Shown: positions 22,852-34,200, numbered from the stretch's first letter. The stretch is 64,000 nucleotides of DNA from Pilasporangium apinafurcum (GCA_001600495.1 BCKE01000012.1:18525-82524); one strand, 5' to 3'. Program-made: numbers and translations. The notes: generated by a model not told the origin, from the sequence alone.

Positions 22852-24168
22852 TCACACCATCATTATTTGCAGCAGGAAGGCAATTAGCACTAACAAGAGC
22901 ATATCTGCGTATTTGTGCATCAGCAGATGCAGATGGAATCCCATTGTCGTTGTCGCTGATGGCAAAGGTCTAGGAACTGAAAATTGCATCCGTTGGCGCT
23001 GCACGACACGATGCTTCAATTGCTGGAAGACGTGCTGCTTGCGCCTGAGATTGCGCGAAGACTGGTGGGCATTCCGTTTGAGCGCTACAAAGACGCAGTA
23101 CTTGAGCATGAGAGCTTTCACGCTGTTGCTATTATTACTAGTGGTGTGGTGCTGGATTTTGGTGAGCGCCTGGCGGCAGAGCATACGATTATGGATGCTA
23201 CGAAGCGACTGTATCGCCTTTTGCCGCTGCTGAAAGATGTTGGACATTGGAACATCGCGTAATGATTCTGCGCGCCGAACGACTTCGGAGAACTGTGAGC
23301 CTTGGATCCCGTCCAGTTCATCATCGTCATCTTTGCCTCTATATGAGACTGAATCGACTGTCGAGGCATAATCGAATTGTTGTCCACACGGATTAGTACA
23401 ATTCTTCCTCTTCTTCTTCTCGTGCTGCTTGGTGATCTGTTGTCGTGTTGATTGGCCTGCTTCGGAGCACGTTTCGGCGTAGTCAAACGCTGGATTCTCC
23501 TCTTCCAAGTCATGGATTTCATTTGCACACGCTAGCAGAAATTCCTTGCAGTGGTGCAAATTGAGACTCTTGACGCGACCGCTATTTCGTGGGTGAGTAA
23601 CTGTCGATGTCTCCGCGACTGTCGAATGCTCATAGACGAATGACGGCGCCATGTAATATGCCGTTTGACGGCACGAGGAGCAGGATGATATACTGACATC
23701 CTCACTGCAGGAAGATAATGTGGATTCCGACGGTACAGTTTCTTCATTAATTGGCTTTCCCACCTCCAAATGCAACTGTAGATCCCGCAATAATTCAAAA
23801 CATTTGCCACGCACGTGACGATTCCCGAGTGGCATTTGCGCCAGTGCCTGCAGAATCGGCACTATCCCCTCTAAGGTTGCTTGGTCGTGATCGAGTAGGC
23901 TCATCATCACGTGCACCACCGATGCACGAGCCATAGCCGTTGTGACGACGGGAGCATTACCTTCGCCCTCGATCATCCGCTGATCTGGGTTAGTAGCTCT
24001 AGTAACTATGGCAGCAGAAGCAGCAGCGTGCTGTAAGTGCTTTTTGATGGGTGACTTGGGTGCTCCAGCGTTGATGTTGATAGTGAACTGCGGACGATCG
24101 ATTGGCATTTTCTTTGGCGATACAGGCACTTGAAGACGCATATTTTGCTTGGGCAGTGACATGATCAT
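22852..24168 (-). CDS. Unrecognised protein with C-terminal membrane anchor
   Basis: A single-exon frame of 438 codons from ATG 24168 (another ATG lies six bases later). The first part has MPIDRPQFTININAG and a helical block ARASVVHVMMSLLDHDQATLEGIVPILQALAQM that may be one or two helical repeats. A Ser/Cys-rich section (SSCSEDVSISSCSSC) is followed by a basic helical region (RQKAIQSLRSIHNRML). The last 20 residues (YADMLLLVLIAFLLQIMMV) are hydrophobic and end at the C-terminus, as in tail-anchored proteins. No family is recognised. The intact frame of this length between two convergent neighbours supports a real gene. Confidence 0.65.
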   Translation of the reverse strand: MIMSLPKQNMRLQVPVSPKKMPIDRPQFTININAGAPKSPIKKHLQHAAASAAIVTRATNPDQRMIEGEGNAPVVTTAMARASVVHVMMSLLDHDQATLEGIVPILQALAQMPLGNRHVRGKCFELLRDLQLHLEVGKPINEETVPSESTLSSCSEDVSISSCSSCRQTAYYMAPSFVYEHSTVAETSTVTHPRNSGRVKSLNLHHCKEFLLACANEIHDLEEENPAFDYAETCSEAGQSTRQQITKQHEKKKRKNCTNPCGQQFDYASTVDSVSYRGKDDDDELDGIQGSQFSEVVRRAESLRDVPMSNIFQQRQKAIQSLRSIHNRMLCRQALTKIQHHTTSNNSNSVKALMLKYCVFVALKRNAHQSSRNLRRKQHVFQQLKHRVVQRQRMQFSVPRPLPSATTTMGFHLHLLMHKYADMLLLVLIAFLLQIMMV

Positions 24169-24480
24169 TCTTGTTTTGTTGAAGAGCAGAAGATGAACGT
24201 CAGTTAATGGTTGATTGCTTGGCTGTTCGCTTGAGTGCTGATGCAAATGGAATTGTGAGGCTCCATTAGGTCAGCGTTTTTTCTGTATGCCACTAATGAC
24301 TGTATCATCATCCATTTGATCTGATCTGTCCGATTGCTGCGACCAGAGCGTGGAGGAGCTAGGACTACTTTCATTCAAGCTGGGCGGCGATGCTATAAAT
24401 ATCACCACTTGAATCAAGGTCATGCCGTGAGCCAATAGCAGTCAGACAGAAAGAAGCACGGGAATGGACGTAGAACGCGA

Positions 24481-25423
24481 ATGAATCCACCAGCGACGCT
24501 CGAGCCGCTTCTCGACGCGTTTACGAAACAACCGACAGGGTCTTCTACACTCGACCTGCTCCAGAGACTTCCAGCTGCGTCGGATCCTCTGCGACATGTG
24601 AACGCCAATGTTCGAGCAGAGATGCTAATGCTCGCTGCCGCTCCAGGCAATTTGCCTCCAGATCGAAAGGTGAGAAGAAGGAACACACATAGCATCATTC
24701 TTAAGCTAGTTCGTCGACCAAACAGTCAATCTCTTGATATGTGTCACATAGCACACGGTCCTGCAGATCGGCGAGCGTTTAGATCGACTACAGCAGAAGT
24801 ATGTGCCTGGGACACCCATTACACGGAAACTAAAAGGCGGACGCTTTGTACGCATGGACGGTAAAGATGGCTTGTATGAACGGGGCGGAAGTCTTTTGGG
24901 CTCATGCAGTTCATCTCCCGACTTGGGAACAACCGTAAAACAACACAGGGTACTTGCTTGCCATCTCAGCAACAATGATTCGTTGGATCTAGCCGTACAG
25001 AGACACTCACCCCAATGCACTCAGAAGGAGAAGCGAGTGGATGCAAATGCACAAGGCGACCCAAAGATAACACAGCTGAAGCAGCAACAAACGAAATTGG
25101 AAGAGGAGCTCCTCCATGTTACAAAGAAGCTCTGTCGGAAATACTCCAAACAGCTCTTCTCTTCCACCACCGACCCTTCTGTCAACAAGACCAAGCAGCT
25201 CGCTGCACAATGGAATACGCAAGCCATTAGCGGTCAAACGGAATCAGAACGTTATGGAACCTACATGGCTGGTAGATACACTACGCAGACACAGATGAAC
25301 TATTACGCACACGAGTTGGAGCCCCGTGACGCTAGCAATAGCAACTACCGTCACCACTCGGAACACACCAAATACGGTGACACGCTCGCTCTCAACAAGA
25401 AGAGTCTTCGAGGCCGATTTTAG
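24481..25423 (+). CDS. Unrecognised protein with central coiled coil
   Basis: Two exons (24481-24669 and 24767-25423) give 281 residues. The N-terminal third is helical and Pro-containing (LEPLLDAFTKQPTGSSTLDLLQRL). The conserved-looking block IGERLDRLQQKYVPGTPITRKLKGGRFVRMDGKDGLY follows the intron. A Gln/Lys/Glu coiled coil (ITQLKQQQTKLEEELLHVTKKL) and a polar C-terminus with repeated Tyr (YGTYMAGRYTTQTQMNYY) follow. The stretch 24950-25024 has GT/AG ends, is 75 nt long and is free of stops, so it may be an in-frame optional intron. No family is assigned. Stop codons of this and the next gene are 34 bp apart. Confidence 0.68.
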
Positions 25424-25457
25424 GCAATAATGTGGATTTATTAACAATAATATATTA

Positions 25458-26322
25458 TCACTGGTAGTAGCTGCCCACACGCGTGCTACTTAGTAGTTCT
25501 TTGATGCGAGCTTCCTCGGTTGAGTGTTTGGAGATCTGAGGTGTGAAATTAAATTTCTCCCGGAAGCGCGGTGAAAGCATACGTGCGATATTCATGGCTT
25601 CGATAGAGGAGCTTTGCTGTGCGATGAGCGAACTTATTTCTTCCTCTTGCTGTTGACGCTGCTTTTCCCTTCGTTGACGCAGACGTTGCGCAGTCAGTAG
25701 GGATGCTTCCTGACAAGACTGCTGGTTTCGCTCCAAGCGTTCCTGCTCGATGGCCAACTGCTGTTTCTTGAGGCGTATCTCCTTCTCTCGCACCGATTGG
25801 ATGCGGTCTTCACATCGTCGACACTATACAGTGAACAGGAATCGTAACTTCAAAGGGAAAATGAGGTGAACATACAGATGAGAGCGATAATACCGCATCG
25901 GCAAGTTCTTCAGCGGTGTAGTGCTTGCGTTGATCTTCAAACATTAGCATTGTGTCTCTTGCACTGTATATACCAGCAGGTACTGTCTGATCACGCTTTG
26001 TCGTTGGTTGGAAGTCGTTTGGATAGCCTGTTTTGACAATCAATGCCAGCGATCGCTCCTGCTGTAGCTGCTGTCGCCTGCGTTTGGCGTCGCCGTGTCG
26101 GGCACCTAATATTCACCATTTATTGCATCGGCAATTGCGTTTACACTATTCAGTCAGTCCTGCTCCACGCTTTCCATCAAACAACACATATGTTCACTCA
26201 CTCAGATGTGACATCCGCTCTTACGTCGATGTAGAATTCTCTCTCAGTGTTGACAAACTTTTGCTTGAAGCTGATCGCGCAAATGCTGCTAAGTATAGGC
26301 CGATGGGTACAAACCAAATCAT
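25458..26322 (-). CDS. Unrecognised coiled-coil protein, possibly with a signal peptide exon
   Basis: Exons 26077-25876 and 25823-25458 are well supported and encode GYPNDFQPTTKRDQ, HYTAEELADAVLSLSSCRRCEDR and a long Gln/Arg/Glu coiled coil (RLRQRREKQRQQQEEE), ending SSTRVGSYYQ. A candidate first exon (26322-26225) begins MIWFVPIGLYLAAFARSASS, which reads as a signal peptide or membrane anchor, and joins in the right phase through a GTAAGA donor and a GCAG acceptor. The whole would be 221 residues. The N-terminal exon is much less certain than the rest, since a cytoskeletal-looking coiled coil is an odd secreted protein. No RXLR-like motif follows it. Confidence 0.55.
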
Positions 26323-26739
26323 AACGGTAGCTAGACAGTCAAAATGCTATAGTGCTAGTATCCTATATGTGCTAAATTAAACTGAGACTTTCATATCTGC
26401 AGCAGGAATAATATCTTTTATTTTGTAAGACACGCGCGCGGTTGTGGAAACGACTTTCCAATGAAATGGATACCTTGAAGTCCAGGACGATCAATATGTT
26501 ATTTTAGCAAAATAGAATATAGTCTTGTGCTAAATTGCCTTTTATTGGCTATTTTAATTGGCTATTGATCTAAAAAGCTACTTTTTCATTGCTGCTGGGC
26601 CGTACCGTAATCTTAGTATAGAAACACGGAAAAGAGGCGGGCAGAAACGAAAGAGACGCGCAGCAGCAGACGACCATTTGGTCACCCCACCACTCTGCAC
26701 TGCACGTACCGCTCATTTGACGACACATCAGCAAGTGCA
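26323..26739. other. Intergenic between divergent genes
   Basis: AT-rich in its left half, with no gene or repeat. The right end contains the promoter of the coiled-coil adaptor gene. Confidence 0.45.
26713..26719 (+). promoter_or_regulatory. Initiator-like TCATTTG
   Basis: TCATTTG fits the oomycete initiator consensus loosely and lies 21 bases before the ATG of the coiled-coil adaptor gene. Motif match only. Confidence 0.28.
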
Positions 26740-26992
26740 ATGGACGTCTTACGCAACGAGACCGCGACAGTGGAGCGCGTGGCCGATCTCATCACCGAGT
26801 TGCTGCGGCCAGCAGCTGTAGCAACCACCCGCCACTACTCCACGACTGATGAAGAAGACCCTTCGGACAGTGAAGCCTCAGACGACAATAACGACGATAA
26901 CGACAATAATAAGAACAACAACGATAGCGATTCACATCAAGACGGTACTGCCATTCATTCACACAGTAATAGCAGTGATTGTGGACGAAAGC

Positions 26993-27026
<34 letters not shown>

Positions 27027-28758
27027 GACAAGCACGCCGACGGAGCGTTTCTTGCAGGAGAAACTGGCGCTAGTGCTGCTGGAACTCGCAAGTGAACAAG
27101 ACAACGTGCGATTAGCGGCCAACGCTGGAAAGGCGCTACTAGAGCAATTGAGTGCAGCGCAAGATGAGGCGCAAAGCGTGCACGATCAACTGGACTGGTG
27201 CCAGCAGGAATTGGAGACGAAAAAGAAGGAAAATGAACGACTATGTCACCAAGTGCAAGCGCTGGAGCAAGTCATCAGCCGCCATGAGATGGCGTGGACA
27301 AGCAACACACTGGTTGATGTTAATTTGAGACGCGGTAAGAATCAGCATCACACACAGAATGAAAGTGAAGATCCGCAGCAACAGTGCGGTAGATGCGCAC
27401 AACACATCGTGGAAATGCAGAATCTGCGCCAGACGAACGATGTACTTAAGCGGCGCTGCTTAGAATTGGAAGTGGAGGTTGAACGAGAGAAGAACAAACA
27501 GCTGGAATCTCAACAGTGGAAGGCAGAGCAGGATGCAAACATACAACAGTTGCGAATGAAATATGATCATGCGCTACAGGATACTGAGTACTTGTCAACC
27601 CAACTCAAACAGCTTCAGCAACAGAAGCATGAGAGCATTGTCATGCGAGACAATTTGCACAACATGATCCAGGAGCTCCAGCGCGAGAATGACGCGTTAA
27701 CACACGAAATTGGCAGGCGAGATGATCTCCTTTCCACACTACAATGCGACAAACAGGCGCTTGTCATGCAGACCCAAGTTACAGAGAATCGCATGGCGAG
27801 TCTTTCATTAGCAAACAAACAAATTCAGCAGACCTTGCAAGAGTTACAAACCCAAGCGCAAACACAGCAGGTTCAAGAGTATGCGGATGCAGACCTTCAG
27901 CAACACGTACAAGACTTGGAACAACTCCTGGAGGAAGCTCAGATGGAACTTGCAGTCTTACGGATGGAAAACCAGCAGCTTCTTCAACGATCTTCCGAAA
28001 CACCAACGATCGCGCGACAACAGCGACGCAGTCGGCGACCAACAACATGCAGTGATAGCTACATCACAGCAGCGGATGTGTTACTGGGACTGGACATTAG
28101 CCCTGTTTTGACTGAGAAGGAATCCCATAAAAAAAAGGCTGTGATGTCAAGCACATGGGAAACGAGCGAACTTCAGGATAATACTGATCTCGCCGTTTAC
28201 AATAGCTTCGAGGTGGACTCATTGGCATCATCCGATGCGTGGACGGTAGAGCAGAACGACGACATACGGCAGCAAATTGCATATACTCGGATCGATCCGG
28301 AATACGACGAGCCTCCTGTCAACCACAGCGTGGATCCACCTAGAGACAAAGATGTTTCTCCTGTTGTGGGCAGTGGCAGCGATAACATAGTCGTACCTGA
28401 GGCTCGCAATATCAGTCACCAAGGGAGTCTTGCACTCGAAAGAGATGCATCCAGACACAGTAAAGCACATGGATTACTTCGATCCAGGAGCAGCCAGGAA
28501 CTTCATGGCCATGAATCTTCAAGAAGTACTCGCTCTTCGTCTAGTCCCTCCATTATGCAAACCCACTTCTGCAGTAGTGATGTCAACAGTACTGGCACAG
28601 ACGGAAGCAACAAGCAACTGCTGGAAAAATGGAAAGATCACATCAAGAAACTGCAAAGCATCGAGAATGGCTCATCTCCAAAGTCTCCTCTCTATATCGG
28701 TCTCTCTGTTATCGCTTGCGCGACTGCAGCAGGGATATTGGCGACAACGAGACGATAG
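26740..28758 (+). CDS. Tail-anchored coiled-coil protein with CC1-box-like motif (putative dynein adaptor)
   Basis: A single exon encodes 672 residues. After an acidic, Ser-rich N-terminus comes LQEKLALVLLELASEQDNV and then RLAANAGKALLEQL (AANAG at residues 126-130). This matches the AAxxG CC1 box through which BICD, TRAK, HAP1 and Spindly bind dynein light intermediate chain. Long coiled coil fills residues about 130-430 (QQELETKKKENERL, LQRENDALTHEI, LEQLLEEAQMELAVLR). The C-terminus SPLYIGLSVIACATAAGILATTRR is a single hydrophobic segment with a short basic tail, typical of tail-anchored organelle proteins. I infer a cargo adaptor that links a membrane to dynein/dynactin. The motif and anchor are visible; the function is not proven. 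Confidence 0.85.
26995..27024 (+). repeat. (TCA)n microsatellite in coding sequence
   Basis: Ten TCA triplets in a row encode a Ser run in the N-terminal linker of the coiled-coil adaptor. Length may vary between strains without disturbing the frame. Confidence 0.9.
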
Positions 28759-28787
28759 CTTGTCATAATATTCTATGTGTACTTGTA

Positions 28788-30968
28788 TCACCTTAGGCGT
28801 TTTGTTGTCTTCGCATTTGGCTTCCTTCGTACGTTAACACTGCTCCCTTTACGGTTATTTGTACTCCCATGATTTCCTCCAATTCGAGCAGGAGCTGTAG
28901 CACTTATCATTTGAACTTTTCGACCGGAGGTAGCATCTTCCTGTTTAGCTCTAGGTGCGCTACTTCGGGTAGTAGTTGACCGATTCTTTGGCCGCGAAGA
29001 GACAATCGGAGATGGTTTCGACAATCTCTTTATGTCATGTGTTTCACTTTCACCCTCTTCCTCTGGCAAACGTTTGCGTTTCCTCGGTACGCCATGCGCT
29101 CCTAAGTATTTAGAAGTAATCAAATCACCAGCCACAACTTGAAGCACAAGTCTTTGTGCCCTAAAAACGCGGTTCATCTCTCCTGTGAAGACGCAAATGC
29201 GAGTTTCGTCATCTTGTGGGGCAAGGAAGCGTGTATGAGCTCCTGATTTTTCAGCGATTTCTTTGATTAATACGCCACGCTGATCCAACAGATAGCTGCA
29301 AATGCGGATAGGCAGCACCAGTTTGACCGAAATTTCGTCAACGTCTTCGTCGACAGGGACATCATCAGGTGTGGTTAGATAGTCTCGGAGCTTGGCACAG
29401 ACAATCCTGTAAGCATGCTCCACCTGTTTCTTGTTCCCGCGTATATGAATCGTACGATTGATACATCCCAAAGGCAAATCTTGCTGTGCTGCTATCTGCA
29501 GACGAGCTCCAGTTCTCTCTGATACCTCACGGATCCTAGTTCCTTCGTGCCCAATAAGAAATCCTGCCGATCGATAGGGAATGGCATAGTACTGACCGAG
29601 TTTGCCGTTAAAACCATTCGGCTCAGGCCGGCCACCAACTTTACTTACAACGATCTTTAAAGCTGTCTCAATATTTTCAGGTGTACCCTTAATGGTGACG
29701 ATACGTTCCGTACTCCCTGGGGGCATCTCATCCGTGGAGGAGACGTGGATAATCGTTCCTGAATCTCGTGCAATCGCCAAAAGAATCTTTCCTTTGGTGC
29801 CCATGATTTTCCCCACATCTTCCCGTTGCACAAGCCAATTAAGCGTATCGTCGGTAATTGTAACTGTTTCGAATTGCTTGTCATCTGCTGGTGCAAGGGC
29901 AGCAGCCATTGCTTTTGTGACAGAAGTGTCTGGCAGCGGAACAAGAAAATCGCCTGTGAGTTGCACGTAGTTTGGGTCTCTTTTTTCTGCACGATGAGCG
30001 CGAATGCGTTCTATAACAAGACGCTGCGCCAAGCAGATACCTTTGGGTTTCCCATAAATACGCAGGACCCGATCGTCCTTGAACGGGAACAAGTTCTGAT
30101 CGCGAATTGATAATGTGCACTCGGTTTGTTTGTTGATATCACGAATATAATCTCCCCCTTTCCCAATCAGGCAACCAACAGCATTGGCGGGGATGAGTAT
30201 ATGCACCATATGAAGAAAGTCGCTGTGCAACTCGAAATCTTCATACTCATCTGGTGTCAACTTGGAGAAATCTAAACTTGCTCGTCTTGGCGATACTGGT
30301 TGGTCGTGCAGACAAAGCCGAGTGATAGCACCGTGGTTCTGGGAGGGTTCAGTGTGCAAATTTACGTCTGTATCCCTATGATTGACGGATGGAACGGTTG
30401 TGGGAGATAGAATGCTTTGTAAGTTGGTCGTCACAGACTGCATGATTTCATTCTTTTTGCTGGGATTGAAGCTTTCTTCCTGATAACAGGTTAACGATGA
30501 TGGTGCGTGGGATATATTTGTCGAGTGTTCAGCCAAAGGAGTGAATGACGAAAAAGAACCGGCAGGACCCACAATGTTCAAATCCTTCATTTCTGGCGGT
30601 GAGGATTCGGAGGAGGTAGTATGGAGAGTAATTGTGTGGTTATATGTGCACTCATGTATATTGGGTGGAGCTTCATAGGTGCTGGTAGTGGATGGAGAAG
30701 CAGAGGCAGATTGTTGTTCCGTCTTGACGGTTGTTGGGTTTCGAATGGCAGGACCTACATGGTCAGCACTCTGGGTTAACACAGCATGAGCATGAGTTGC
30801 TAAAGGTGATACCGGTGGCTTCGTTGGTGGTTGAAGTCCACGGTTTTCCCGCGCACGATCCAATAACTTGAGGAGTTTGGCTCGGTCCTCGCGGTCGTAG
30901 GCGTTGTCAGTCGTCGTCACGACTGTGTCGGTCACTGCCATTGCTGTTGTGACGTCCCGTTTCATCAT
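28788..30968 (-). CDS. Four-KH-domain RNA-binding protein
   Basis: A single exon encodes 726 residues from ATG 30968. The N-terminal 240 residues are low-complexity, rich in Thr/Ser/Pro. KH1 (about 252-325) has HILIPANAVGCLIGKGGDYIRDI; KH2 (about 370-445) has EDVGKIMGTKGKILLAIA; KH3 (about 455-530) has IPYRSAGFLIGHEGTRI; KH4 (about 545-620) has LPIRICSYLLDQRGVLI, where the GxxG loop is degenerate (DQRG). The layout resembles PCBP/hnRNP K- or Vigilin-like proteins that bind C- or U-rich mRNA. The tail is strongly basic (RKRKRLPEEEG, KPNAKTTKRLR), probably a nuclear signal. Stops of this gene and its convergent neighbour are 29 bp apart. Confidence 0.92.
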   Translation of the reverse strand: MMKRDVTTAMAVTDTVVTTTDNAYDREDRAKLLKLLDRARENRGLQPPTKPPVSPLATHAHAVLTQSADHVGPAIRNPTTVKTEQQSASASPSTTSTYEAPPNIHECTYNHTITLHTTSSESSPPEMKDLNIVGPAGSFSSFTPLAEHSTNISHAPSSLTCYQEESFNPSKKNEIMQSVTTNLQSILSPTTVPSVNHRDTDVNLHTEPSQNHGAITRLCLHDQPVSPRRASLDFSKLTPDEYEDFELHSDFLHMVHILIPANAVGCLIGKGGDYIRDINKQTECTLSIRDQNLFPFKDDRVLRIYGKPKGICLAQRLVIERIRAHRAEKRDPNYVQLTGDFLVPLPDTSVTKAMAAALAPADDKQFETVTITDDTLNWLVQREDVGKIMGTKGKILLAIARDSGTIIHVSSTDEMPPGSTERIVTIKGTPENIETALKIVVSKVGGRPEPNGFNGKLGQYYAIPYRSAGFLIGHEGTRIREVSERTGARLQIAAQQDLPLGCINRTIHIRGNKKQVEHAYRIVCAKLRDYLTTPDDVPVDEDVDEISVKLVLPIRICSYLLDQRGVLIKEIAEKSGAHTRFLAPQDDETRICVFTGEMNRVFRAQRLVLQVVAGDLITSKYLGAHGVPRKRKRLPEEEGESETHDIKRLSKPSPIVSSRPKNRSTTTRSSAPRAKQEDATSGRKVQMISATAPARIGGNHGSTNNRKGSSVNVRRKPNAKTTKRLR

Positions 30969-31062
30969 CAATCAAGTCAATGTAGGTGTGTATGTGTGTC
31001 TAAAAGTAGCTCTTCCCGCAAATTGTTGGTGTCGACTTTCTTTTTGTCATGGTTCTCGTACG

Positions 31063-31100
31063 GTGGATCCACCAAAAGTGGATCCACTCAGGTTAGGGTA
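31063..31100. promoter_or_regulatory. Twin GTGGATCCAC palindromes followed by a telo-box-like motif
   Basis: The 10-bp palindrome GTGGATCCAC occurs at 31063-31072 and again at 31078-31087, one and a half helical turns apart. CAGGTTAGGGTA follows directly. The cluster sits between the divergent starts of the KH gene (30968) and the giant gene (31201), so it may bind a dimeric regulator of both. No known factor is recognised. Confidence 0.4.
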
Positions 31101-31132
31101 AATATCCATTTGAAGTGTCTCGTCAGAGACCA

Positions 31133-31140
31133 TCATTCTG
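31133..31140 (+). promoter_or_regulatory. Initiator-like TCATTCTG before the giant gene
   Basis: TCATTCTG matches the TCAYTYY initiator and would give a leader of about 65 bases to ATG 31201. Motif match only. Confidence 0.33.
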
Positions 31141-31200
31141 TGCGGAGTGAGTTGAAGGGCAGCTAGCAAGTGGCGAGGTGGCGCGGAGGTGATAAAGAGT

Positions 31201-34200
31201 ATGGAGAAGGAAGCGTTTGCAGCAGCGTTGGCAGAGATTCGCGCGCGACGCGAGTGTCTGTCGCGTGGAGTAGTTTTTCCCAAGGAATATCGTTCTCGAC
31301 ACACCCGATTGCAACAAGCAGGCGTAGAAGCTCTCACGAAACCGAGCGGAGGTGGACGACGACCTCTTCTACGACCGGCTCCCGAGGCAGCGCCGCGTGA
31401 GACTGGGATTGTGTGGATCCAGAAGCCAGTTATGCGATGGAAACATAAGTCCCATCAAATGGAAGACATGGGCGTCATTGAATTCACATCGTTGGCGTCA
31501 CTGGCAACAGTCCGCAGCCTAATTGACTGCTTCCACCCACTGCCGCGACAACAGCTCTACGAATTCCTCCATCCGACTCTCTACGTTCGTATTGATATGG
31601 AAGATGAAGCAAACATTGTGCCGGCGGACTTCCCATGTATCCTCATATCGGCACTACCACAATCGAGCCTTCCTATGAAGGAAAAAGTGGAAGATTCTCT
31701 ACCAGCAGCGGAAAATATTGGCGATTATTCGCAGACGATACCAGGCGTGAAAGAGAGTAAACGCGATGAGTCACACCTAAAACTCAACGCAGGGACTCTT
31801 TTACACACTGCGACTGGGTCTACGCGCGTTCGCACCAGTAATGCTATCGACACTGGCAAGCCCCACCACATCAGAACTCGTCAAGAACATGCCATCTCTC
31901 TCTACCAGCCTTTAAGTATTGCAGATCATGCAGATGACAAAATTCGTGTAATAGCGAGTAAATCATCTGTGAAGGAAACATCAACTAGTAGAATCCGATC
32001 TGATGTGGTTGAACATACGTTCCACTCATTTTCATCGAATACAACCATCGATAGGTTTAAGTCGACAAGTACCGGGATCACCTCTGTCGACTCCAGCCGC
32101 AATTCAGTATATGCCAAAATTGGAATCCAAGCAAAGTCGCTGGTAGTCACATCAACACACATCCAAGGCCGCGGAAGCGAAATGATAGACAAAGAGAAAC
32201 CAAAAGTAAGTTCCCCTCCCAGAGTTCGAACAAGGGCCATTAACGCACAAATCCAGAGATCTGTGAAAGACATCCCAACCACTGCTATCACTCCTGTTGC
32301 AAATGAGTTAACCAGTCGAGATACAAAGAATGTATCCAGATTAAATAAACACAGTGCATATGAAAACTCGGCGTTAATAGACGAAACTCGTCGCATACAA
32401 CCACCAACGAAAAGTAAATACCAAGATATTGAGTCAGGTCACGCTATACGCCCAAATTTGAAAAAAGAGACTGCAAATCAGCTTAACACAGTACAAGAGA
32501 TCGACCCAACATTGAAAATGACCAATGCCATCAATCAAGCAGATCCTGGGAGTATGGAAAGCACAGAGTATGCGGTATCCCCACGACAGGCTGTAAATAA
32601 TCGTATGATGGGTATAATACTTACCATTCAGGATGCTGGCAACAAATTCTATGATCGTGCGAGTATGGAACAATTGCGCGCCCGTGAATCATTATCCATG
32701 CAGGGCAGAAGCGACAGTATCAAGGCTGGTAGGAACGAACTTATCTATGATACTTCCACAATTTCTGCAGAAGAGGATAGAGAGGAAAGTTCCCAAACAG
32801 AATCCCAACATCCAAGCACTATAATGGCACCTCATATAGAAACAGAGCATGATGGCCATCCGATCGAAATAGAACCCCATGTAAAGGAATCTGCAGTGAT
32901 GGAATTGCCGCAAATACCAAACAAATCGCCCCCATCACAATCCGAGATTATATCATCTATCAAGGACGAAGATCCACCACAATCCGAGACTATATCATCT
33001 ATTAAGGCCGAAGACCCATCACGGGATAGATCTGATCTCGAAGCTTCGTTTTATTCCGGGCCAGCGTTAGCCAAGAATCATGCACTGGACATTGAAGCAA
33101 ATCGACCGCGAAATCTCGCTGTCAATCTTAACCCCGACTTTGTCCGTTCTATGTTAGATGTATTCATCAATGCGTTTGAAAATCTACAAAGCAATAAGCC
33201 TACCCCATTGTTTTCGATGGAGCAAATTCAAGCATCGTTCGTAAACTACGGTATTCGACATCAAACATTTGGTTTGCAAGGTATTTTCCTGGCTATAGAA
33301 GATAGTCTTACAATGTACTATGGCGACGACTGGCAGCAAGTGGAAACGGAACTGATCAACTACATTATGACAACCTTCTCGGAAAGTGATGAAGGCTCGC
33401 ATGCAGATCTCCCAACCCGTTTAGAGATCTTATTTCGTGTCGAATGCACATTAAATGTGGTTTCAGATATTCTGACGTGGTGGAAGCCGACGCAACTTCG
33501 AGTTGCTGTTGTAGAAGAAATGAATCCGCTTATATTCGGTCATCAACCTGACCAAAAGGGCACTTCATTTCGACTGACTCCGAAAGATCATGAACTTTTC
33601 TCGGTAGTTCATTCCAGTCAGTTAAAATCTTCATTAGGGGAATGGATTATGAATGGTCTGGAGATATTTTACATGTTCATGTACTCCTTTCTCAACTCGC
33701 GCCGCAACACTGGACCAGGGTCTAGTACGAAAATGACGTTCACGCGATCTCGTCAGGAACGCGTGGAGTATACCATCCAAAAGCTCTCCAACATGGATCC
33801 AATGATGTGGAAGAAATTGGACTTCCGTTTTAGTGAAATTGATGATATGATGGTGTTGGCACGTCTGAAGGATCTTCTTGGTACATTTCTTAAAGAACAC
33901 AAAACTCATATCAAATCTCTAGATATGTGTGCCTTTTTCCCCGCGCTTGTTGCGTATTTATCCAGAAAAGCACAGCAAATATCGAAAAGTCTGTATGAAA
34001 CGATCATCGATCAACCTTCGACATCACTTCAGCTTGACATGTATAACCATATGGCGAGGAAATTTTTACTCTCTCTTCACCATTGCATTGAATACGACGG
34101 GTTGGATTCATCTCCTCAAGAGGTCTACATGAGAAATGTTGGTACGAAGGTTATTGACATGGATAAAATTAACAAGCATCGTAGCTTGCGTGGTCTTTCG

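Noticed and set aside
25458-26322. RXLR-type secreted effector
   Set aside because: A signal-like leader is possible, but no RXLR or EER motif follows and the body is a Gln/Arg-rich coiled coil.
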